Of a DNA stretch of 10,995 bases, positions 6,377 through 10,995 are shown piece after piece. The DNA comes from Eubacterium sp. CAG:786 (GTDB taxonomy: Bacteria > Bacillota > Clostridia > Oscillospirales > Ruminococcaceae): contig HF989447.1 of assembly GCA_000432175.1 (NCBI GenBank), positions 39,422 to 50,416 of the forward strand, given 5' to 3'. Each line of letters begins with the position of its first letter. Position 1 is the stretch's first letter. Position numbers and translations under genes: made by a program. The notes under the pieces were generated by a model. The model had not been told where the DNA came from, searched no databases, and saw only the letters and a program-made list of their open reading frames with translations.

Positions 6377-7252
6377 ATGGAAATAACACTTAAATCAGGC
6401 GAAGTAACCGCGAAGATAATCTCAAAGGGCGCGGAATTAAAGTCCCTCAGGGTCGGCAGCCGCGAACTCATGTGGAGCGCAGACCCGGCATTCTGGGGCA
6501 AGACTTCTCCGCTTCTCTTTCCGATGATCGGCACCCTGAAAGACGGAAAGACCCTGATAAACGGCAGCGAATACAAAATCACCAAGCACGGGTTTGCCCG
6601 GGACCTTGAGTTCACCCCGGAGGATTTCAACGGTTCCAGCGCTATGTTCTCGCTGGTTCAGAATGACTACACAAAGGCAATGTACCCTTTTGATTTCAAA
6701 TTCACGGTGCGTTATACAGTCAAAGCTGACGGAATTACAGTAACATATCGCGTTAAGAACAACAGCGACACCGACATGCCGTTCTGCATAGGCGCTCACC
6801 CCGCGTTTGCCACTCCCGGGGACATGACGGATTACCACCTGGAATTCCCGAAGATAGAAACCGCTGCCGTGCCGAACTATAATCTGACGACCGGGCTTCA
6901 CGAGGAAAACAACCGTCGTGAACTCATGAACGAAGCCACGGAACTCCCGCTCTCACACGAAATGTTCTACAAGGACGTGTGTTATTTCGACAGGATACGT
7001 TCCCGTCAGGTTCAGCTGCTGAATAAGGAGAATGTCGGCGTCCGCGTTGATTTTCCTGATTTCACGAGCCTTGGCGTATGGCAGGCAAAGGACGCGCCGT
7101 TCCTGTGCATCGAGCCGTGGTGCGGTTCCGCTGATTTCGACGACTGCACCGGTGTTTTCGCAGAAAAACGCGGCATAGAGATACTCGCACCCGGAGCGGA
7201 AAAGCCGTTCACTTACACGATAACCGCAGTTGAGCACAAAGCAAAAGTATGA
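6377..7252 (+). CDS. Aldose 1-epimerase (mutarotase) family protein, LacX-like
   Basis: A 291-residue cytoplasmic beta-sandwich protein of the galactose mutarotase superfamily, closest in pattern to the LacX-like branch. The superfamily interconverts alpha and beta anomers of sugars or sugar phosphates. Visible landmarks are SPLLFPMIGTLKDG (44-57), KHGFARD with His71, GAHPAF with His141 (candidate acid) and CIEPWCG with Glu246 (candidate base), so a functional active site is plausible. The substrate cannot be told from sequence. It is the last gene of the operon: AAGGAG (6364-6369) overlaps the rlmH stop and the ATG follows 7 bases later. A strong hairpin terminator follows. Its link to cell-wall and ribosome genes looks like convenience of position rather than a pathway. 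Confidence 0.88.
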   Translation: MEITLKSGEVTAKIISKGAELKSLRVGSRELMWSADPAFWGKTSPLLFPMIGTLKDGKTLINGSEYKITKHGFARDLEFTPEDFNGSSAMFSLVQNDYTKAMYPFDFKFTVRYTVKADGITVTYRVKNNSDTDMPFCIGAHPAFATPGDMTDYHLEFPKIETAAVPNYNLTTGLHEENNRRELMNEATELPLSHEMFYKDVCYFDRIRSRQVQLLNKENVGVRVDFPDFTSLGVWQAKDAPFLCIEPWCGSADFDDCTGVFAEKRGIEILAPGAEKPFTYTITAVEHKAKV

Positions 7253-7255
7253 ATG

Positions 7256-7290
7256 AAAAACGGGGCTGTTGAATTGCAGCCCCGTTTCTA
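7256..7290. terminator. Bidirectional intrinsic terminator
   Basis: ACGGGGCTG (7260-7268) and CAGCCCCGT (7277-7285) form a perfect 9-bp stem with an 8-base loop. The plus strand continues TTTCTATG and the minus strand shows a run of T (complement of 7256-7260). It serves both the epimerase operon and the convergent TauE/SafE gene, whose stop is at 7302-7304. Confidence 0.85.
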
Positions 7291-7301
7291 TGCTATTGAG
7301 A

Positions 7302-8090
7302 TTAAGCAGTAAGTTTTGTTATGAGGTTAAAGCCCATGACAACAATGCCAAGAACCACAAGGACTACACCCGTCGCACGGTTGAGCGTTTTAGGGGAAGC
7401 CTTATTCGCGAACACAGCGGCTATCCTTGCCCAGATGAGCGTGAACACAATGCACAGTATCATCACAAGAATATCCGGCGCGCCACCCATTGCAAAATGC
7501 GAAATAGAACCAGTGAGCGCAGTGAAAGTCATGATGAAAACACTTGTTCCGACTGCGGTTTTAAGCTCGTATCCCAGCAGGGAAGTGAGGATAAGGAGCA
7601 TCATCATTCCACCGCCTGCGCCGATAAATCCGCAGATGAAGCCTATCACAATACCTGCAACTATGGACTGTATAAGCCGTTTTTTCGGTGAAACTGCCTG
7701 CATATCCTCCTTTGTGGTCATAACAGGCTTGACAATAAACTTGATGCCAAGCAGAAATGTCATGAACACCGAAAATCCACCCATAGTCGCCGACGGAACG
7801 AGGCTTGAAACCCAGCTGCCGACAACCGTGAATGCAAGTACGCTCACCATCATCACAAGTCCGTTTTTGATGTCAAGGTTCTTGTTCTTACCATATGTGA
7901 ACGCTGAAACCGCGCTCGCAAGCACGTCGGAAGCCAGCGCAATTCCCACCGCAATATACGGGTCTATTCCAAGGAATGTCGTAAGAATCGGTGTAATTAC
8001 GGCAGCCGCGCTCATACCGGCAAAGCCCGTGCCGAGACCTGCGCCCATTCCCGCGAAAAATGTCACGATAATTGTAATGAAAAGTTCCAT
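7302..8090 (-). CDS. TauE/SafE (TSUP) family membrane transporter
   Basis: A 262-residue, almost wholly hydrophobic protein with about eight predicted membrane helices in two related halves, the pattern of the TSUP family (sulfite, taurine-derived sulfonate or other organic anion export or uptake). The second half carries the glycine-rich hallmark GFICGFIGAGGGMMMLLIL (150-168). The equivalent place in the first half is GLGTGFAGMSAAAVITPIL (18-36), where the glycine run has partly been replaced. The hydrophilic loop between halves is about 121-140. The start is ATG 8088-8090 with AGAAGG upstream. A TTG at 8123 is ruled out because it lies inside the promoter. The gene is monocistronic. Its proximity to cysteine desulfurase might suggest sulfur metabolism, but the genes have separate promoters and the substrate is unknown. 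Confidence 0.9.
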   Translation of the reverse strand: MELFITIIVTFFAGMGAGLGTGFAGMSAAAVITPILTTFLGIDPYIAVGIALASDVLASAVSAFTYGKNKNLDIKNGLVMMVSVLAFTVVGSWVSSLVPSATMGGFSVFMTFLLGIKFIVKPVMTTKEDMQAVSPKKRLIQSIVAGIVIGFICGFIGAGGGMMMLLILTSLLGYELKTAVGTSVFIMTFTALTGSISHFAMGGAPDILVMILCIVFTLIWARIAAVFANKASPKTLNRATGVVLVVLGIVVMGFNLITKLTA

Positions 8091-8111
8091 AGAATACCTT
8101 CTTTCATAACA

Positions 8112-8140
8112 ATTATACAACAAATCTGCAGGAATGTCAA
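8112..8140 (-). promoter_or_regulatory. Consensus sigma-A promoter of the TauE/SafE gene
   Basis: On the minus strand TTGACA (8140-8135), 17 bases, then TATAAT (8117-8112): a perfect match to the vegetative consensus. Transcription should begin near 8105, so the leader is only about 14 bases, just enough for the ribosome binding site. Confidence 0.85.
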
Positions 8141-8190
8141 ATACGCCAGTAGCTTAATACAGCAAATACGCAATAAATGTTCAAGATGCG

Positions 8191-8216
8191 AAAAAGGGCA
8201 GACACCCGGTCTGCCC
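8191..8216 (-). terminator. Intrinsic terminator of the nifS-nifU operon
   Basis: Read on the minus strand, GGGCAGAC (8216-8209) and GTCTGCCC (8203-8196) form a perfect 8-bp stem with a 5-base loop, followed by five T (complement of 8191-8195). It starts 8 bases after the nifU stop codon. Confidence 0.9.
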
Positions 8217-8223
8217 ATAGTAT

Positions 8224-8655
8224 TTATTCACCGCAATGTTCGCAGTCGTGCTTCTCCTTGAAAATCTCTGGGTCGTAAGCAATGCCGTTCTTGTCGTAGT
8301 AGTCTTTAACAGCGGCCTTAACAGCTTCCTCAGCAAGAACAGAACAGTGTATCTTGTGAGCGGGGAGCCCGTCAAGAGCCTCAACAACAGCTTTGTTAGT
8401 AAGCTCCAGCGCTTGTGAAACCGGCTTACCCTTGATCATCTCAGTAGCCATAGAACTGCTTGCGATTGCGGAACCGCAGCCGAAAGTGCTGAACTTTACA
8501 TCGTCGATAATACCGTCTTTGCTTATTTTGAGGAATATCTTCATGATATCTCCGCACTTTGCGTTGCCTACTTCGCCTACGCCGTCAGCATTCTCAATAG
8601 TGCCGACGTTACGGGGATTTGTGAAGTGATCCATTACCTTTTCACTGTATAACAT
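8224..8655 (-). CDS. nifU: Fe-S cluster assembly scaffold NifU/IscU
   Basis: A 143-residue IscU-type scaffold on which [2Fe-2S] or [4Fe-4S] clusters are built from sulfur delivered by the cysteine desulfurase and then passed to target proteins. The three ligand cysteines are present: Cys34 in GNAKCGD (with Asp36), Cys60 in TFGCGSAIASSSMATEMIKG and Cys104 in KIHCSVLAEEA. The domain starts in the usual way (MLYSEKVMDHFTNPRNVG). Beyond the IscU core is a short tail ending CEHCGE (Cys138, Cys141). The start overlaps the end of nifS by 14 bases (8642-8655). AGGAGG at 8668-8673 inside nifS is 12 bases from the ATG, rather long spacing, so coupling with nifS translation is likely. It is followed by the operon terminator. 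Confidence 0.95.
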   Translation of the reverse strand: MLYSEKVMDHFTNPRNVGTIENADGVGEVGNAKCGDIMKIFLKISKDGIIDDVKFSTFGCGSAIASSSMATEMIKGKPVSQALELTNKAVVEALDGLPAHKIHCSVLAEEAVKAAVKDYYDKNGIAYDPEIFKEKHDCEHCGE

Positions 8656-9835
8656 ATTTTCTCTTGCCCTCCTGTAAGTCCTGCCATACCGGGGAAATGC
8701 GGCGTAAATAATCCACGATTTCAGGTACAGCCTTGATTATTGTTTCGATCTCTTCTTCGGTGTTTGATTCGCAGAGCGAAAGCCTGAGAGAACCATGCGC
8801 AACATCGTGTATTCTTCCGATTGCAAGAAGAACATGGCTGGGGTCAAGCGAGCCTGATGTGCACGCAGAGCCAGAAGAAGCACAGATGCCTTTCTGGTCA
8901 AGCAGGAGCAGCAGTGATTCTCCCTCAATGCCTTCAAAGCACATGTTCACGTTGCCGGGGAGTCTGTTCTCACGCGGTCCGTTCAGTATAGAATGCGAAA
9001 TTGCGGAGAGACCCTCTATAAGTCTGTCACGCAGCTTGGTTATCTTTGCAATGTTGGCGTCAAGATTATCGGTGGCTTCTTTCAGAGCAGTCGCCATTCC
9101 GACGATGCCTGCTATATTCTCAGTGCCTGCGCGCTTGCCGCGTTCCTGCGCACCGCCCTCTATCAGCGAAGAAACAAGCAGACCCTTGCGTGCGTATAAA
9201 GCGCCGACTCCCTTAGGTCCATGGAACTTGTGACCTGCAAGTGAAAGCATATCGCAGCCGATATCCTTTACATCAACAGAAATATGCCCGACAGCCTGTA
9301 CTGCGTCAGTATGGAACAAAACGCCCTTTTCATGGCATATTGCAGCAATTTCCTTAACAGGCTCGAGCGTACCGATCTCGTTGTTTGCCATCATTATGGT
9401 AACAAGCGCAGTATCAGGGCGAATTGCATTTTTTACAGCCTCAGGATCAACTCTGCCTTCGCCATCGACCGGGAGAAGCGTTATTTCAAATCCCTGTTTC
9501 TCAAGGCGCTTGAGCGAGTGGAGAATCGCGTGATGCTCAATAGCGTCAGAAATAATATGCTTCTTTCCCTTACGTGCACCTATCTCTGCGGCGGTAAGCA
9601 GAGCCTGGTTATCTGCTTCGCTCCCTCCACCAGTGAAAATGATCTCTTTGGGGTCGCAGTTAAGGCATTCAGCAACAGTTTTGCGTGCTTTGAACAGTGC
9701 TTCTGCCGCCAGCTGACCAACAGTGTGCAGGGAAGACGGGTTGCCATACTGTTCTGTCAGGAATGGCATCATCGCATCCAGCGCCGTCTTGCTGAGCTTG
9801 GTAGTGGCTGCATTATCGGCATATATAGTTGTCAT
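8642..9835 (-). CDS. nifS: Cysteine desulfurase NifS/IscS
   Basis: A 397-residue PLP-dependent enzyme that removes sulfur from L-cysteine, leaving alanine, and passes it as persulfide to NifU. The start is ATG 9833-9835 (MTTIYADNAATT, the normal N-terminus), preceded by GGTGATC (9844-9838), which is complementary to the 16S rRNA end in a shifted register. The longer open frame to 9910 reaches into the promoter and is excluded. Motifs: GGGSEADNQAL (69-79), EHHA with His101 stacking on PLP, HTDAVQ with Asp177 and Gln180, LAGHKFHGPKG with Schiff-base Lys203, and ASSGSACTSGS with catalytic Cys325 on the mobile loop. The sequence pattern around the Cys is that of class I (IscS/NifS) rather than SufS. 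First gene of the nifS-nifU operon; no iscR, hscA or ferredoxin gene is adjacent. Confidence 0.96.
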   Translation of the reverse strand: MTTIYADNAATTKLSKTALDAMMPFLTEQYGNPSSLHTVGQLAAEALFKARKTVAECLNCDPKEIIFTGGGSEADNQALLTAAEIGARKGKKHIISDAIEHHAILHSLKRLEKQGFEITLLPVDGEGRVDPEAVKNAIRPDTALVTIMMANNEIGTLEPVKEIAAICHEKGVLFHTDAVQAVGHISVDVKDIGCDMLSLAGHKFHGPKGVGALYARKGLLVSSLIEGGAQERGKRAGTENIAGIVGMATALKEATDNLDANIAKITKLRDRLIEGLSAISHSILNGPRENRLPGNVNMCFEGIEGESLLLLLDQKGICASSGSACTSGSLDPSHVLLAIGRIHDVAHGSLRLSLCESNTEEEIETIIKAVPEIVDYLRRISPVWQDLQEGKRKYVIQ

Positions 9836-9874
9836 AGGATCACCATGCTTTCTGTTAAATGTTACTAACTTTTG

Positions 9875-9916
9875 ACTTCGGGAAGTATATTTATATTTCC
9901 TATCGGACAAGTAGGA
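9875..9916. promoter_or_regulatory. Candidate operator region at the nifS promoter
   Basis: Two inverted repeats lie just downstream of the nifS -10. TCCTA-N9-TAGGA (9898-9916) touches the -10 element and covers the predicted start of transcription. ACTTC-GG-GAAGT (9875-9886) is a 12-bp near-perfect palindrome about 20 bases further in. Fe-S assembly operons in many bacteria are controlled by Rrf2-family regulators such as IscR. This site is placed where a repressor would act, but I cannot match it to a named consensus with certainty. Confidence 0.4.
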
Positions 9917-9944
9917 TTATATCATATTTTTTTTGAATTGTCAA
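9916..9944 (-). promoter_or_regulatory. Consensus sigma-A promoter of nifS-nifU
   Basis: On the minus strand TTGACA (9944-9939), 17 bases, then TATAAT (9921-9916), with TG one base before the -10: a perfect consensus with an extended -10. Start of transcription is expected near 9909, giving a leader of about 73 bases. Such a strong promoter on a housekeeping Fe-S operon fits control by repression. Confidence 0.85.
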
Positions 9945-10045
9945 TAGTATTTCGCAAATTAATCCAATAATGCCTTATAATATGACCATAAAACAACTTT
10001 ATATTCAAAAAAAGCTGTATAACCTGAAAAAATAATAAAAACCAG

Positions 10046-10074
10046 TTGCATTTTTTCTGCGTTTATGGTATAAT
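10046..10074 (+). promoter_or_regulatory. Promoter of tRNA-Arg
   Basis: TTGCAT (10046-10051) and TATAAT (10069-10074) are 17 bases apart. The -10 ends 14 bases before the mature tRNA 5' end, so the precursor has a very short leader. Confidence 0.75.
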
Positions 10075-10088
10075 AATTAAGTTGATAA

Positions 10089-10165
10089 GCGCCTGTAGCT
10101 CAGCTGGATAGAGCAATAGCCTCCGACGCTATGTGTCGTGCGTTCGAATCGCATCAGGCGTACCA
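10089..10165 (+). tRNA. tRNA-Arg (anticodon CCG)
   Basis: A 77-base cloverleaf including an encoded CCA. Acceptor stem GCGCCTG (10089-10095) with CAGGCGT (10155-10161), the first pair being G-U. D arm GCTC/GAGC. Anticodon stem ATAGC/GCTAT around the loop CTCCGAC, anticodon CCG, which reads the arginine codon CGG. T arm GTGCG/CGCAT with loop TTCGAAT. The discriminator is A (10162), then CCA 10163-10165. It has its own promoter and a terminator. The 3' end faces a phage gene, and tRNA 3' ends are common phage integration sites. Confidence 0.96.
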
Positions 10166-10182
10166 ATTTTCGATAGCCGTAA

Positions 10183-10215
10183 AGCCGCATTACAGCGTGC
10201 TTTGCGGCTGTTTTT
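10183..10215 (+). terminator. Intrinsic terminator after tRNA-Arg
   Basis: AGCCGCA (10183-10189) and TGCGGCT (10203-10209) form a 7-bp stem with a 13-base loop, followed by G and five T (10211-10215). It begins 17 bases after the tRNA CCA end. Confidence 0.8.
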
Positions 10216-10258
10216 GTTCTCAGAGCTCGCGACGCTTAACTAACGGCAAAAACAACGA

Positions 10259-10280
10259 AAATCGGCTAATTTTTCGATTT
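10259..10280 (-). terminator. Possible weak terminator after the capsid gene
   Basis: On the minus strand AAATCG (10280-10275) can pair with CGATTT (10264-10259) across a 10-base loop, and TCGTTGTTTTT follows. The stem is AT-rich and weak. Apart from this and the tRNA terminator, I see no gene or clear element in 10216-10321. Confidence 0.25.
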
Positions 10281-10321
10281 ATGCGGGCCATTTTGCAGTT
10301 TAGAATTATCTGCGTAAACTA

Positions 10322-10995
10322 TTATACGGCGTTTTTACTCTTTTCGGAGATTTTGCCGCTGATATAATTGTCAGGCTTTGTCATGTCGCTTTTGTGACAT
10401 TCCTTGTCAAGCGTGGTATAAATTTCAAGTGTGGTTTTTATTCCGCCGTTTTCCTGACCGCTGGTCTTGCCGTCGTTGAATACGTAGGCTGTTTTCATTC
10501 TCGCCGAGGGAACGCGGATTATCGGAATGCCGTTGAATGTCTTTACCTTGAGGTTAAGCTCACCCTGCTTGAAATCATCGGTGTTGATATTGCGGTTGAT
10601 TTCCTCGTTAGTGTCGAGCATATCAGCCACGGTATACGGCATGATGATAACAAGGTCGGCAGCGCCGGCACTGTCCTGGACAGCAGTGATGTCTGCAGTG
10701 AGCGTGGACAGGATCGTGCTTGCCGCCGGAGTGTATGTCTTGCCGTACTTGTCCTTTGCAAGCGCATAGATCCTGCTGTAGCGGTACGCGTCCACTTCCG
10801 GAATGACCTGTGTACGCTGGAACTCGCTCATGACTGCGGAAGCGCTGGCAACGAAATTGGTTTCGTCCACGTCCATCTTGTCCAGCAGGAACTTTCTGCC
10901 TCTGTCCATGGTCATGGTCTTGGTTTCATAGGCATATGTGACTGCTCCCTGAACATAGCCGCTGTCGCGGTCGGACTTGCCGAGACCGCTCAGCG
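10322..10995 (-). CDS. Phage major capsid protein (HK97-fold type), partial, with atypical C-terminus
   Basis: The frame is open from the right edge to TAA 10322-10324, showing the last 223 residues; the start lies outside the window. The visible part begins LSGLGKSDRDSGYVQGAVTY and contains the stretch TMDRGRKFLLDKMDVDETNF, then EFQRTQVIPEVDAYRYSRIY and, later, LKVKTFNGIPIIRVPSARMK, all reminiscent of major capsid proteins of tailed phages of Firmicutes. In the relatives I recall, the region after this is followed by an INF-type strand and an RxFxPxxNxxADAWxxxYRxYHD-type segment. Here the protein instead ends in a lysine-rich tail finishing SGKISEKSKNAV, so the C-terminal part may be missing or replaced. 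No tail or head-completion genes follow downstream; the tRNA gene is 156 bases away. It may be a prophage remnant. Identification rests on pattern memory, not a search. Confidence 0.7.
   Translation of the reverse strand, partial: LSGLGKSDRDSGYVQGAVTYAYETKTMTMDRGRKFLLDKMDVDETNFVASASAVMSEFQRTQVIPEVDAYRYSRIYALAKDKYGKTYTPAASTILSTLTADITAVQDSAGAADLVIIMPYTVADMLDTNEEINRNINTDDFKQGELNLKVKTFNGIPIIRVPSARMKTAYVFNDGKTSGQENGGIKTTLEIYTTLDKECHKSDMTKPDNYISGKISEKSKNAV

Noticed and set aside
7321..8109. A 262-codon open frame on the plus strand
   Set aside because: It is antisense to the TauE/SafE gene, whose protein has clear family motifs, promoter, ribosome binding site and terminator. The plus-strand frame has none and reads as low-complexity Pro/Ile/Thr-rich sequence.
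9284..9868. A 194-codon plus-strand open frame inside nifS
   Set aside because: It is antisense to conserved NifS motifs and has no recognisable protein features.
9836..9910. Extension of NifS by 25 residues to 9910
   Set aside because: The extension begins at about the predicted transcription start next to the -10, is not family-like, and GGTGATC supports ATG 9833-9835.
1..10995. CRISPR arrays, insertion sequences, rRNA genes, replication origin
   Set aside because: No spaced direct repeats, transposase-like frames with terminal inverted repeats, rRNA segments or DnaA-box clusters were seen by eye.

Overview
The window looks like chromosomal DNA from a Gram-positive Clostridia-type bacterium, probably close to Ruminococcus/Oscillospiraceae. 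This is inferred from gene content (NifS-NifU pair, YdbC-type PC4 protein, EAL protein with a clostridial-type N-terminus, RlmH, D-Ala-D-Ala carboxypeptidase), very AT-rich promoters close to the sigma-A consensus, GGAGG-type ribosome binding sites and compact spacing. No rRNA, CRISPR array or insertion sequence was seen.

Layout, left to right. Bases 1-180 are the end of an LrgB-family membrane protein. A shared hairpin terminator separates it from a convergent c-di-GMP phosphodiesterase (EAL domain behind a degenerate GGDEF domain, 240-1916, minus). The gene-poor stretch 1917-2299 holds two divergent promoters and a structured leader with a 25-codon upstream ORF. The leader precedes a CorA-type metal transporter that probably starts at TTG (2300-3247, plus). 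Next, on the minus strand, is a two-gene unit: a metallophosphoesterase-fold protein with several altered active-site residues (3534-4259), then a small YdbC/PC4 ssDNA-binding protein (3296-3532). Divergently, a strong promoter drives a tightly packed plus-strand operon: secreted D-Ala-D-Ala carboxypeptidase, rRNA methyltransferase RlmH and an aldose 1-epimerase-like protein (4430-7252), closed by a bidirectional terminator. A TauE/SafE-type exporter (7302-8090, minus) has its own consensus promoter. The operon nifS-nifU (9835 down to 8224, minus) supplies an Fe-S cluster assembly machine. Its promoter overlaps an inverted repeat that is a candidate operator. A tRNA-Arg(CCG) gene with promoter and terminator follows (10089-10165, plus). 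The window ends in a minus-strand phage major capsid gene (10322 to the edge), apparently an incomplete prophage trace beside the tRNA.

Most of the window is housekeeping or envelope biology. The parts most worth a second look are the corA leader, where one pyrimidine segment can pair either with an upstream strand or with the corA Shine-Dalgarno sequence; the eroded active site of the metallophosphoesterase; the candidate operator on the nifSU promoter; and the capsid gene with an unusual C-terminus next to the tRNA.
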